Shown here: piece by piece, positions 17,776-25,857 of the stretch | How positions within the stretch are numbered: the first letter of the stretch is position 1 | How the letters are laid out: every line of letters begins with the position of its first letter | DNA from: Alphaproteobacteria bacterium | Lineage (GTDB): Bacteria > Pseudomonadota > Alphaproteobacteria > Rhodospirillales > Magnetospirillaceae | DNA length: 47,012 nt | Assembly: GCA_021325215.1 (NCBI GenBank) | Contig: JAJPHO010000186.1 | Coordinates: 1 to 47,012 of the forward strand | Direction of reading: 5' to 3' | Notes under the pieces: model-generated | The model's input: only the letters and a program-made list of their open reading frames with translations | Told to the model about the DNA's origin: nothing | Database searches by the model: none | Translations under genes and position numbers: made by a program

Positions 17776-19062
17776 ATGGGCGTCCTGATCGGAAGCGTGC
17801 TGGTCGCGGCCCTCGCCGGGCTGCTGTTCGGCTTCGACACGGCGGTGGTCGCCGGGGTTACCGGCGATCTGTCGCGAGAGATGTCTCTTACGCCCGCCAC
17901 CCTGGGCATCACCGTTTCGAGCGCGCTGTGGGGCACCCTGCTGGGCGCGCTGGTGGCCGGCATTCCCGGCGACCGCTATGGCAGCCGCGCCTGCCTGCGC
18001 GGCCTGGCCTTGCTTTACGTCGCTTCGGGCATCGGCTGCGCCCTGGCGACCGGCTGGGGCTCGCTGCTGGTGTTCCGCTTCATCGGCGGGCTGGCCATTG
18101 GCGGCTCCTCGGTGCTGGCGCCTGTTTATATCTCGGAACTGGCCCCGCCCAAGCGGCGCGGCGCACTGACCGGGCTGTTCCAGCTCAATATCGTCGCCGG
18201 CATCCTGGTCGCCTATCTCAGCAATTCGCTGATCGAGGGATGGCGCTGGAAATTCGGCGTCACCGCCCTGCCCGCTTTGCTGTTCTTCGCGCTGCTGTGG
18301 ACGATCCCGGCCAGCCCGCGCTGGCTGGCGCTGAGGGGCCGCGCCGATGAAGCGCGCGACGTGTTGCGCCGGGTGGGTTCCGGCGATCCCGAGGGCGATC
18401 TATCCCGCCTGCTGGCCGCGGCGCCCCACGACACCGGCAGGCTGTCCTGGCGCCGCCATAAGAAGCCGATCCTGCTGGCGGTGAGCCTGGGCATGTTCAA
18501 CCAGCTGACCGGCATCAACGCCATTCTCTATTACCTGAACGACATCTTCGCCGCCGCCGGCTTCGGCAAGGTCTCGGCCGACGCGCAAGCCGTCGCGGTG
18601 GGCGCCACCAATCTGCTGTTCACCGCCCTGGCCATGCTGGTCATCGACCGGTTGGGCCGCAAGACGCTGCTGCTGATCGGTGCGGTCGGCATGGCGTTCA
18701 GCCTGACCGCTGCCGCCGCGATCCTGTGGGGACTGGCCGAACAGGCTCTGCTGCTGTGGGTGCTGCTGGCCTTCATCGCCAGTTTCGCCTTCTCGCAGGG
18801 CGCGGTGATCTGGGTCTATATCAGCGAAATCTTCCCCACCGAGGTGCGGGCCCGCGGGCAAAGTCTCGGCTCGGGCACCCATTGGCTGATGAACGCGCTG
18901 ATCTCGGGGCTGTTCCCGCTGGTGGCGTCCTGGTCCAAGGGCGCTCCCTTCCTGGTATTCGCCCTGATGATGGCGGTTCAGTTCATCGTCGTGCTGCTGT
19001 TCTTCCCGGAAACCAAGCGCCTGACGCTGGAAGAGATCGCGGCTATACCGAATTCGCGCTGA
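17776..19062 (+). CDS. MFS sugar porter, second copy
   Basis: 428 residues with twelve predicted membrane segments. Sugar-porter motifs: GFDTAVVAGVTGDLS in helix 1, GDRYGSR between helices 2 and 3, PVYISELAPPKRRGALTG after helix 4, NQLTGINAILYYLNDIF in helix 7, DRLGRKTLLLIG and the C-terminal FPETKRLTLEEI. It is about 50 residues shorter than the porter at 4445, mainly in the loops and N-terminus. SD CGGAGGAAAG precedes the ATG. It faces the GH2 gene divergently, so it probably imports the monosaccharide that the GH2 enzyme releases. Confidence 0.9.
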   Translation: MGVLIGSVLVAALAGLLFGFDTAVVAGVTGDLSREMSLTPATLGITVSSALWGTLLGALVAGIPGDRYGSRACLRGLALLYVASGIGCALATGWGSLLVFRFIGGLAIGGSSVLAPVYISELAPPKRRGALTGLFQLNIVAGILVAYLSNSLIEGWRWKFGVTALPALLFFALLWTIPASPRWLALRGRADEARDVLRRVGSGDPEGDLSRLLAAAPHDTGRLSWRRHKKPILLAVSLGMFNQLTGINAILYYLNDIFAAAGFGKVSADAQAVAVGATNLLFTALAMLVIDRLGRKTLLLIGAVGMAFSLTAAAAILWGLAEQALLLWVLLAFIASFAFSQGAVIWVYISEIFPTEVRARGQSLGSGTHWLMNALISGLFPLVASWSKGAPFLVFALMMAVQFIVVLLFFPETKRLTLEEIAAIPNSR

Positions 19063-19108
19063 ATAGGGTAGGAGTACGCCCGCATTTCATCGCGACGGAG
19101 GGGAAAAC

Positions 19109-19672
19109 GTGTCGCTGTCTCAATTTTTGGCGCGGCGCGTCCTCGCAATATCCGGGTGGAAGTTGCTCGACGGGCCGCCTTTGCCCGCCAAGGCGGTGTT
19201 GCTCGGCTATCCGCATACCTCGAACTGGGATCTGGTGATGACCCTGCTGGGGCTGTCCGCCCTGGGCATCACCCCGCGCTGGGCCGGCAAGGACACCATG
19301 TTCCGCGGCTGGCGCGGTCCGATCATGCGCTCCTTGGGCGGCATTCCGGTCAATCGCCGCGAACCCACCGGCTTCGTCGGCCGCATGGCGAGCGAGATTG
19401 CCGCCCATGACGATTTCCTGCTGGCCATCGCGCCGGAAGGCACCCGGGCCCTGGCGCCGGGCTGGAAGTCGGGCTTCTACCGGATCGCCCTGGCGGCGCG
19501 GGTGCCCGTGGTAGCCGCTGTCGCCGATTACGGCCGCAAGCGGATCGGCATTCTCGCCGTGCTCACCATGACCGGCGACGAAGACGCCGACATGGCTGAG
19601 ATCGCGACGCTTTATGACGACTGCGAAGGACTCCGCCCGGCCGAAAAATCTCCGGTCCGGCTGGTGAAGTAA
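19109..19672 (+). CDS. PlsC-like acyltransferase family protein
   Basis: 187 residues from a GTG at 19109 with GGAGGGG upstream. The acyltransferase motifs HTSNWD (H36, D41; HX4D) and APEGTR (E110) are intact. Short stand-alone members of this family (about 190 residues) lack a strong membrane anchor and transfer acyl groups to glycerophosphate or related acceptors; the exact substrate is not known. It lies 46 bases after the MFS gene on the same strand and ends 5 bases from the end of the convergent carboxylesterase gene. No functional link with sugar use is evident. Confidence 0.8.
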   Translation: MSLSQFLARRVLAISGWKLLDGPPLPAKAVLLGYPHTSNWDLVMTLLGLSALGITPRWAGKDTMFRGWRGPIMRSLGGIPVNRREPTGFVGRMASEIAAHDDFLLAIAPEGTRALAPGWKSGFYRIALAARVPVVAAVADYGRKRIGILAVLTMTGDEDADMAEIATLYDDCEGLRPAEKSPVRLVK

Positions 19673-19677
19673 CCCAG

Positions 19678-21051
19678 TCAGAGTCGCGGCAGCATCTGGC
19701 AGATGACCTGCCGCAAACGGGCCTTCACCTGCGGTCCGCCATCGGTGAAGTCGAGATAGGTTCCCGTCTTCGACTCATAGCGCGGCCAGGCCGGCAGGCC
19801 GGGCCCGTTCGGATCGCCGGTGCGGGCGAAGTTCAGCCAATAGGACTGCATCAGCGAACCTTCCCCGAACACATAGGGAAGTTCCGAGGCATGGGTCAGG
19901 GCGGCGCCGCCCTGATTGAATTCATACAGCCAGGCCGGCGCGGTCTGGCGCCGGGCCGCCGCCTGGGCTGGGCAGCGGAAGGTCATGTCATCGGCCAGAT
20001 CGTCGGCCTGCCTGGCACCATAGGCACCGCGCATCTTGCGGGCATTGGCGCCGAACGCCTTTTGCACAGTCTCTTCCAGATCGCCGAACAGATGCAGCTC
20101 GACGCCGTTCGAGCCGACGATCAGCGGCACCGGGGCCGGCGGCAATTCCTGCGCCGGCTTGGGCAGCACATAGCCATCGGCGGTCGAGGCCAGCCACAGG
20201 AAGCTGGGATCGTCGACGCCCGGCGGACGCATCTTGGCCTGCATCTCCAGCAGCTTCTCGGCCGGCAGACGGCGCAGCTGCTCGACCGGCACGTTTGCGG
20301 CCAGGGATTCATTCTCGGCCAGACTGCGCGGCGGCAAGCCGAAACCGGCCGTGCCGCTTTCCTCGATGGCGCGGACGAACAGGCCGCGCGCCAGCGGCGA
20401 CACCATCAGCAGCCCGACATCCTGGGCACCCGCCGATTCGCCGAAGAGGGTGACCTTGGCCGGGTCGCCGCCGAACTTGGCGATATTGGCCTGCACCCAT
20501 TTGAGCGCCGCGATCTGGTCCATCAGCGCATAATTGCCCGACGCGTGACGCCCGGATTCGGCGGTCAGCGCCGGATGCGACAGGAACCCGAAAATGCCCA
20601 GGCGGTACTGGATCGACACCAGCACCACGCCATGCAGCACGATCGAGGAGGACATCACATCGGCGGCGCCGCCGGCCCAATTGGCCCCGCCGTGAATCCA
20701 CACCATCACCGGCAGCTTGGCGTCGGGAGTGAAATTTGGCGTGCGGACATTGAGGGTCAGGCAGTCTTCCTGCCAGTTGATCGCCTGCGCGTGATTCCAT
20801 TTGAGGTCGGGCTGCGGGCAGAACGGGCCGAAGAAGGTGGCGTCGCGCGGCTCGGTCCAGCGGGCGACCGGCGCCGGCGGTTTCCAGCGCAGCTCGCCCA
20901 GCGGCGGCGCGGCATAGGGGATGCCGCGGAACACCGCGCCGCGGCCGATGGCCTCGCCGCGCACCGGACCGTCGCTGGTCTCGGCAACCGGCCCTTGCGC
21001 CCAGCCCGCCAGCGGCAGGGCCAGCAGCAATGCTGCGAGCAGACGGCGCAT
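19678..21051 (-). CDS. Secreted carboxylesterase type B
   Basis: 457 residues with a signal peptide (LLAALLLALPLAGWAQ). The N-terminal block GPVRGEAIGRGAVFRGIPYAAPP and EDCLTLNVRTP are typical of the alpha/beta-hydrolase type-B family. The oxyanion segment is WIHGGANWAGG, the nucleophile is S206 in GESAGAQDV, and the catalytic His lies in LTHASELPYVFG. In glycan loci such enzymes are used as carbohydrate acyl-esterases. The ATG overlaps the stop of the AGE isomerase gene (ATGA), so it is the last gene of the ROK-regulator/FucP/ROK-kinase/AGE operon. Substrate is unknown; acylated mannan is one possibility. Confidence 0.88.
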   Translation of the reverse strand: MRRLLAALLLALPLAGWAQGPVAETSDGPVRGEAIGRGAVFRGIPYAAPPLGELRWKPPAPVARWTEPRDATFFGPFCPQPDLKWNHAQAINWQEDCLTLNVRTPNFTPDAKLPVMVWIHGGANWAGGAADVMSSSIVLHGVVLVSIQYRLGIFGFLSHPALTAESGRHASGNYALMDQIAALKWVQANIAKFGGDPAKVTLFGESAGAQDVGLLMVSPLARGLFVRAIEESGTAGFGLPPRSLAENESLAANVPVEQLRRLPAEKLLEMQAKMRPPGVDDPSFLWLASTADGYVLPKPAQELPPAPVPLIVGSNGVELHLFGDLEETVQKAFGANARKMRGAYGARQADDLADDMTFRCPAQAAARRQTAPAWLYEFNQGGAALTHASELPYVFGEGSLMQSYWLNFARTGDPNGPGLPAWPRYESKTGTYLDFTDGGPQVKARLRQVICQMLPRL

Positions 21052-22193
21052 CAGGGTGCCTTGGCCGCCGCCCGGTCGAATTCGGCGATGGCGCAGACGA
21101 TGTGATAGAAGGAGCTGGCCGGCGCCGGCTCCTCGACGAAGCTGCCGTCGGGCTTGAGAACGTCGCGCCACAGACCCGCCACCGGCACGTCGAGATAGAG
21201 CTCGAGCCCTTCGGCGGCCTTCACCGCCTTGTCCCAATGCGCGGTCTCGCCGGTCAGTTCGGCGGCCAGGCAATGGGCCTTGAGGCGCTCGGTCTGCGCC
21301 CACAGGCGGGCCCGCTTGTCATGCGGCGTGAAATCATCGAACAGGCTGAAGAATACGACATTGCGGTCGTCAGTGCCGAAGGTCTCGCCGATCTCGATCA
21401 GCCGCAGCGCCGCCGCGATCAGCTTGTCGTCGCCGCGTTTGGTGCCCCAGCGCATCAGCAGCCAGGCCCATTCCAGCTGATGGCCGGGCTCGACGATGCG
21501 GCCGGACTCGCCGGGCATCGGCTGCCAATTGCCATCGAAGAATTCGCGCAGGGCACCCGATTTGGCATCGATGAAATAGGTCACCGCCAGCCTGGCGATC
21601 TCATCGGCGATATCGGCCCACGGCCCCTGCGGGTCGCTTTCGAACCAGGCCTGGCAGCTTTCGAACAGATGCATATGCGGGTTCGAGCACAGCGGCACCA
21701 CCCGCGGCACCGCCTCCTCGAAACCGATCACCGGATGCTTGCGGGTCTTCACCCACTCGGCCATCAGCTGGCGGGCCATGTCGAGATAGGTGCGGTCCTG
21801 GTTCAGGGTCACGAAAGCCGTGTGCAGGCCGAGCAGCGCGAAGGCCTGGTCGTAGAAGGCGATGCCTTCGTCGAGCGCCTTGCCGTCCGGCGCCACCAAG
21901 GTGCGGAACAGGCCGTCGCCGCGGCGGTATTTGGTCAGATAGAAATCGAGGCCATGCTGCACGGCGCCAGCCGCGTCGCCTTTCCAGCCGAGCGCTGCCG
22001 CCTTGCCGAAGGAATAGATCTGGCGCGGCTGGACGCGGGCACGCTTGGGCAGCACCACGGGGGTCCCATCCTGTGCCAGCTTTTCATAAAATCCGCCATT
22101 TTCGTGATCGGCGCCTTTGCTCCACCAGATGGGAAAGGCTTCCTCGGCCGCCCAATGTTTCAGACGGGCGAGCGACTCATGAACGGCGGACAT
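21051..22193 (-). CDS. AGE-family sugar isomerase/epimerase (probable mannose isomerase)
   Basis: 380 residues, an (alpha/alpha)6-barrel enzyme of the N-acylglucosamine 2-epimerase superfamily. Conserved blocks are RARVQPRQIYSFGKA (Arg), NPHMHLFESCQAWFE (His), EPGHQLEWAWLLMRW (His) and PASSFYHIVCAI. Members interconvert mannose and fructose (ManI/YihS type), GlcNAc and ManNAc, or epimerise cellobiose or mannobiose. Flanked by a ROK sugar kinase and a FucP-type transporter, mannose-to-fructose isomerisation is the best guess. The ATG at 22193 is chosen for its GAGAGG SD; an upstream in-frame extension is not protein-like. SD and the stop codon of the kinase gene nearly touch. No signal peptide; cytoplasmic. 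Confidence 0.87.
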   Translation of the reverse strand: MSAVHESLARLKHWAAEEAFPIWWSKGADHENGGFYEKLAQDGTPVVLPKRARVQPRQIYSFGKAAALGWKGDAAGAVQHGLDFYLTKYRRGDGLFRTLVAPDGKALDEGIAFYDQAFALLGLHTAFVTLNQDRTYLDMARQLMAEWVKTRKHPVIGFEEAVPRVVPLCSNPHMHLFESCQAWFESDPQGPWADIADEIARLAVTYFIDAKSGALREFFDGNWQPMPGESGRIVEPGHQLEWAWLLMRWGTKRGDDKLIAAALRLIEIGETFGTDDRNVVFFSLFDDFTPHDKRARLWAQTERLKAHCLAAELTGETAHWDKAVKAAEGLELYLDVPVAGLWRDVLKPDGSFVEEPAPASSFYHIVCAIAEFDRAAAKAP

Positions 22194-22201
22194 AGTACCT
22201 C

Positions 22202-23128
22202 TCAAGCAGAATGGGCCAGAACGGTCTCTTCCGAAGACCATAACCGCGCCGCGCCGCGGACCCCAGATGAATCTCCCCATTGGGCTGGGACAATTTTGGC
22301 TTCCCAGGTGTCGGAAAACACATAAGGACGCACCGCGCCGGGCAGGCGTTCGAACAGCTCGGGGACGTTGGACAGACCGCCGCCGATCACGAACGCATCG
22401 GGATCGACCAGATTGCAGACCACCGCGATGGCGCGGCCAAGACGGCCGACCAGACGCTCGAAAGCCGCTTTGGCGGCGGGTTCGCCCCGGCGCGCGGCCT
22501 GGACGATGGCTTCGCCGGTGATCTGGCGCCCGCCTTCGGATGCGGCGTAGTCGCGCTGGAAGCCGGTGCCCGACACCCAGGTCTCCAGACAGCCATGCTG
22601 GCCGCACCAGCATTTCGGACCAGGATTCTCGGCGACGCTCGGCCAGGGTAGAGGCATATGCCCCCATTCGCCGCCGATGCCGTTGGCGCCCTCGACCAGC
22701 TGGCCGTTGACCACCAGCCCACCGCCGCAGCCGGTGCCGACGATGATGGCGAAGGCGACCTTGGCGCCGGCGACCGCGCCGTCGACCGCCTCGGACAGAG
22801 CCAGGCAGTTGGCGTCATTGGCGACGCGGACCTCGCGGCCCATGACCACCGACAGATCCTCGCGGAAGGTGCGGCCGTTGAGATAGGTCGAATTGGCGTT
22901 GCGCATCAGGCCGGTGCGCGGGGAGATCGAGCCGGGCAGCCCGATCCCCACCGTACCCGCACCGCCGATCTCGGCTTCCACCCGGGCGATCAGATCGCGC
23001 ACCGTCACCAGTGCCTGATCGTACTCTCCCGGGTTCGGGACTCTGAGGCGGGCCAGGAAGCGACCATCCGGGTCGAGGGCTGCCGCTTCGATCTTGGTTC
23101 CGCCAAAGTCCACGCCGATTCTGATCAT
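22202..23128 (-). CDS. ROK-family sugar kinase (probable fructokinase/mannokinase)
   Basis: 308 residues. ATP-binding DFGGTK (7-12), the second phosphate motif GTGCGGG and a zinc motif GHMPLPW ... CWCGQHGCLE (His plus CxCGxxGCxE) mark it as a ROK kinase. There is no HTH domain, so it is an enzyme, not a repressor. Sequence resembles Mak-type manno(fructo)kinases. With the adjacent AGE isomerase it would turn mannose into fructose 6-phosphate for the ED route via glucose 6-phosphate. It starts 7 bases after the FucP-type gene stops and is probably in the same operon. Confidence 0.85.
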   Translation of the reverse strand: MIRIGVDFGGTKIEAAALDPDGRFLARLRVPNPGEYDQALVTVRDLIARVEAEIGGAGTVGIGLPGSISPRTGLMRNANSTYLNGRTFREDLSVVMGREVRVANDANCLALSEAVDGAVAGAKVAFAIIVGTGCGGGLVVNGQLVEGANGIGGEWGHMPLPWPSVAENPGPKCWCGQHGCLETWVSGTGFQRDYAASEGGRQITGEAIVQAARRGEPAAKAAFERLVGRLGRAIAVVCNLVDPDAFVIGGGLSNVPELFERLPGAVRPYVFSDTWEAKIVPAQWGDSSGVRGAARLWSSEETVLAHSA

Positions 23129-23135
23129 CTTGGTC

Positions 23136-24389
23136 CTAATGCAGTGATTGGGCCGGCTCGGCCAGCGTCACCGGAGCCTTGCGGCTGGTGGCGGCGGCGA
23201 AGAAGGCGATGCCGAGATAGGCCACCGCCGGCACCAGGAAGGCGCTGGCCAGCGTGACCGAATCCGCCACCCGCCCGACCAGCTGCGGCAGCAGGGCGCC
23301 GCCGACGATCGCCATGCACAGCAGGCCCGAAGTCGAGGCCGGCGGCGCCGACGAGCGCTCCAGAGTCAGGGTGAAGATGGTCGGGAACATGATCGAGTTG
23401 AACAGGCCGATCGACAGCACGGCCACTTCGGCCACATTGCCGCCGGTCTGGCTGACCACGGCGCACAACGAACCGGCCACCAGGGCGGCGACGGTCAGCA
23501 GCGGACCGGCGCGGAAGCGGGCCAGAAGCGCGCTGCCGATGAAGCGGCCGACCATGGCGCCGCCCCAATAGAAGGACAGCAGATGGCCGCCCTCCTCATG
23601 GGCGATGCCCAGGGTCTGCACCAGGAAATTGATGATCAGGCTGCCGACGGACACTTCGGCGCCGACATAGAGGAAGATGCCGACCGCGCCGGCCACCGCC
23701 CAGCGCGACTTCAGCGCCTCGAACGGGGAATGCGGCGCTTCGTCGGCGGCCAGCGCGCCGGTGGTCAAGTAAGAGCGCACGCGCCACAGGCCGAAGGTCA
23801 GCAGGGCCAAGGCGGCGGCGACCAGCAGATAGGCGGTGTCGACCTTATGCAGCGATTCGGCCAGCGCGGCCTCGTCCTGAGTGCCGGAGAACACGCCGCC
23901 CGACAGCAGGATGCGCGCGCCGAGATAGGGGGCGATGGTGGTGCCGAAGGAATTGAAGGCCTGCGACAGCACCAGGCGCATATGCGACTTTTCCGGATTG
24001 CCGAGTGCGGCGGCCAGCGGATTGGCGGCGACCTGCAGCAGCGTGATGCCCGAGCCCAGCACGAAGAGCGCCACCAGGATCAGCGGATAGGCGCGCAACG
24101 ACGTGGCAAGCGGTAAGATCAGGCAGCCGACCACCATGGTGCTCAGCGCGATGATGATCGAAACGGCCGAGCCCTTCTTCGCCACCAGCGACGACGCCGG
24201 CAGCGAGACGATGCCGTAGGACAGGAAGAAGGCGAATTGCGTGAGCAGCGATTCGCTATAGCTGAGGGTGAAGACCGACTTCACCAGCGGCACCAGCGTG
24301 TCGAGCGTGGCGGTGATGAACCCCCACGCGAAGAAAAGCGACGTCACATAGATGAAGGCCTGGTTCATCCGGCCTGGTTGAGCGTTCAT
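23136..24389 (-). CDS. FucP/GluP-type MFS sugar transporter
   Basis: 417 residues and twelve predicted membrane segments. The N-terminal block YVTSLFFAWGFITATLDTLVPLVKS and the QVAANPLAAALGNPEKSHMRL and FNSFGTTIAPYLGA segments are typical of the FucP/GluP family of sugar:H+ symporters, distinct from the XylE-type porters at 4445 and 17776. Such transporters are the usual companions of mannose isomerase, mannokinase and a ROK regulator in proteobacterial mannose operons. GGGGACCAGGA is the SD. An AT-rich ROK-like site precedes the gene. Mannose is the likely substrate; glucose, galactose or fucose remain possible. Confidence 0.87.
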   Translation of the reverse strand: MNAQPGRMNQAFIYVTSLFFAWGFITATLDTLVPLVKSVFTLSYSESLLTQFAFFLSYGIVSLPASSLVAKKGSAVSIIIALSTMVVGCLILPLATSLRAYPLILVALFVLGSGITLLQVAANPLAAALGNPEKSHMRLVLSQAFNSFGTTIAPYLGARILLSGGVFSGTQDEAALAESLHKVDTAYLLVAAALALLTFGLWRVRSYLTTGALAADEAPHSPFEALKSRWAVAGAVGIFLYVGAEVSVGSLIINFLVQTLGIAHEEGGHLLSFYWGGAMVGRFIGSALLARFRAGPLLTVAALVAGSLCAVVSQTGGNVAEVAVLSIGLFNSIMFPTIFTLTLERSSAPPASTSGLLCMAIVGGALLPQLVGRVADSVTLASAFLVPAVAYLGIAFFAAATSRKAPVTLAEPAQSLH

Positions 24390-24410
24390 TCCTGGTCCCC
24401 TTGGGTCTCA

Positions 24411-24436
24411 TTATTAAATAAAGTTAAAATAATAAA
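24411..24436. promoter_or_regulatory. AT-rich ROK-like operator before the FucP-type gene
   Basis: TTATTAAATAA (24411-24421) and TTAAAATAATAAA (24424-24436) form an imperfect inverted repeat (outer arms TTATTA/TAATAA) in an otherwise GC-rich spacer between the ROK regulator and the transporter. Position and composition fit an operator for that regulator. Confidence 0.4.
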
Positions 24437-24450
24437 CAAGGCCTCTCGCC

Positions 24451-25638
24451 TTAGCCCTCGGCCTTCATCAGCACCGACGCCGACGGCAGCAGCTTGTCGC
24501 CGAACGGCAGCATCGCCGCCCCCACCGCCGGCGCGTCGGCGGCCATGGCGGCGCGCTGTACCGGCACCACGGCCGGGATCGGCGAGCCGTCTTCCTGCAG
24601 GCGGCTGTTCAGGCGTTCGGCCAACTGGTCGATCAGGTCGGACGGCAGGCGGCCGCCGACATAGATCGCCTCGGGATTGATCAGGCAATTGATCGAGACC
24701 ATCGGCCCCATCATCAGAGCGGCGGCCTGATCGAGCCAGCGGCCGAGGCTGGCCCGCATCTTGGCGTCCGCGCCGGCCAGCTGGTCAGGGCGGCTGACCG
24801 CAATTCCGTCGGCGGCCAGGTGGTCGTAAAGAGCCGACAGCGACACCGCTTCCTGCAGCGACTTGCCGCCGGCGATGGGGAGGAAGCCGATCTCGCCGCT
24901 GCGGCCGGCGGCGCCGCGATAGTAATTGCCTTCGATCACCAGCCCCCCACCGAGGCCGAGGCTGACCAGCACGTAGAAGAAATTCGGATGATGCAGACCA
25001 TGGCCGAAATGGAGCTCGCCCAGCGCGGCGGCAGCGGCATCGTTTTCGACATGAACCGGCAGCGGCAGGACCGGCGCCAGCAATTCGGCGAGGTCGGTAT
25101 CGTTCCAGGCGGAATAACCGTCCGGCCAATGCGGCAGGTGCACCCGGGCGATGTCGTCGGGAATGGCGACACCGACGCCGATCACCTGGCGCATGCCGAT
25201 ACCGGCGCCGGACAGCAGCGGGCCGATCTCGCGGCCGACGAAATCGGCCACCGCCTGCGGCAGGGCGAAATCGACGTCCCACGAGACGCGCGCCCTGACC
25301 TGTCCGGCCAGATCGAGCAACACCAGGGTGATGTGGTCGCGGTCGATATTGAGCCCCAGCGCATAGCAGCCGTCGGGATTGATCGCCAGCTTCATGGCCG
25401 GCTGGCCGCGCGCGCCCTGCTGGCGGCCGACCTCGATCACCAGCTTCTCATTGATCAGGCGCTTGGTGATGTTGGCGATGGCCGGCGGAGTCAGGCCGGT
25501 GACCTCGACCAGATAAGCCCGGGTGGTCGGCCCCCCGACGCGGATGGCCTGCAAAGTGACGCGTTGATTATGGTCGCCGGCGCGTTCGAGATTGGTTCCC
25601 GACAGACTGGCGCCCGATGCGGTGGACAGTTCCGACAT
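24451..25638 (-). CDS. ROK-family transcriptional repressor
   Basis: 395 residues. A winged-HTH N-terminus (about 25-80, with NQRVTLQAIRVGGPTTRAYLVEVTGLTPPAIANITKRL, shown in part) is joined to a ROK sugar-binding/kinase-like domain (LGLNIDRDHITLVLLDLAGQV, ENDAAAAALGELHFG, SLGLGGGLVIEGNYYRGAAGRSGEIG). The zinc-binding CxCGxxGCxE motif of enzymes and of NagC/Mlc is absent, and the ATP motif is degenerate, as in repressors. It is the first gene of the FucP-ROK kinase-AGE-esterase operon and probably represses it until a sugar or sugar phosphate binds (ManR-type role). SD GAGGAAG precedes the ATG at 25638, and a perfect palindrome TTATTTGAATAA-like site lies just upstream, consistent with autoregulation. 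Confidence 0.85.
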   Translation of the reverse strand: MSELSTASGASLSGTNLERAGDHNQRVTLQAIRVGGPTTRAYLVEVTGLTPPAIANITKRLINEKLVIEVGRQQGARGQPAMKLAINPDGCYALGLNIDRDHITLVLLDLAGQVRARVSWDVDFALPQAVADFVGREIGPLLSGAGIGMRQVIGVGVAIPDDIARVHLPHWPDGYSAWNDTDLAELLAPVLPLPVHVENDAAAAALGELHFGHGLHHPNFFYVLVSLGLGGGLVIEGNYYRGAAGRSGEIGFLPIAGGKSLQEAVSLSALYDHLAADGIAVSRPDQLAGADAKMRASLGRWLDQAAALMMGPMVSINCLINPEAIYVGGRLPSDLIDQLAERLNSRLQEDGSPIPAVVPVQRAAMAADAPAVGAAMLPFGDKLLPSASVLMKAEG

Positions 25639-25660
25639 GCGGCCGCTTCCTCACTTGGTC

Positions 25661-25672
25661 TTATTTGAATAA
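25661..25672. promoter_or_regulatory. Palindrome TTATTTGAATAA upstream of the ROK gene
   Basis: TTATT and AATAA are perfectly complementary around TG. TTATTT half sites are characteristic of ROK (NagC/Mlc) operators. It is 23 bases upstream of the ROK start codon. Confidence 0.45.
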
Positions 25673-25720
25673 ACGGGCATCACGGCACAGCCCGGATGGC
25701 CTTGGCAACCTTGATGACAT

Positions 25721-25734
25721 TGACAGCGTTGTCA
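25721..25734. promoter_or_regulatory. Operator TGACAGCGTTGTCA
   Basis: This is the only full-length match of TGACAnCGnTGTCA in the window with both outer pentamers intact. It lies between the ROK gene (minus strand) and the candidate small-RNA promoter (plus strand, -35 at 25743), in a position to control either. Related sites are at 5981-6028 and 28324. Confidence 0.65.
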
Positions 25735-25742
25735 TATTTTTC

Positions 25743-25770
25743 TTGAATTCCTCCCGACCTGCGATATGAT
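25743..25770 (+). promoter_or_regulatory. Promoter of the candidate small RNA
   Basis: TTGAAT (25743-25748) and TATGAT (25765-25770) are separated by 16 bases, giving an expected start near 25777. No gene follows on this strand before the terminator at 25826, so the product would be a short untranslated RNA. Confidence 0.5.
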
Positions 25771-25776
25771 CGGCTG

Positions 25777-25857
25777 GTGAACGACTTCCCCTGCTGGGAG
25801 TCGTGTCCTCCCCAAAAAGTATTCCGGGCGACGGTTCATTCCGCCGCCCTTTTCTTT
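25777..25857 (+). ncRNA. Candidate small regulatory RNA (about 80 nt)
   Basis: The predicted transcript has a 5' hairpin (ACGACT at 25781-25786 pairing with AGTCGT at 25799-25804, inner CCC/GGG), a single-stranded region with UCCUCCCC (25806-25813) followed by an A-run, and a terminator hairpin with a U-rich tail. UCCUCC is complementary to SD sequences, including GGAGGA before zwf. Anti-SD loops of this kind are common in alphaproteobacterial trans-acting small RNAs. The region is bounded by the ROK gene and the end of glk. I see no convincing reading frame with an SD. The evidence is the architecture only; expression is not shown. Confidence 0.5.
25826..25857 (+). terminator. Terminator of the small RNA, probably bidirectional (also ends zwf-glk)
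   Basis: GGGCGACGG (25826-25834) pairs with CCGCCGCCC (25841-25849) with one wobble, loop TTCATT, followed on the plus strand by TTTTCTTT. Read on the minus strand the same stem is followed by a shorter T-run (CTTTTTGG), so it may also end the glk transcript, whose stop codon is at 25856-25858. Confidence 0.7.

Noticed and set aside
24451-25638. The ROK regulator as a sugar kinase
   Set aside because: It carries an N-terminal winged HTH and lacks the zinc and intact ATP motifs; the neighbouring ROK protein at 22202 fits the kinase.
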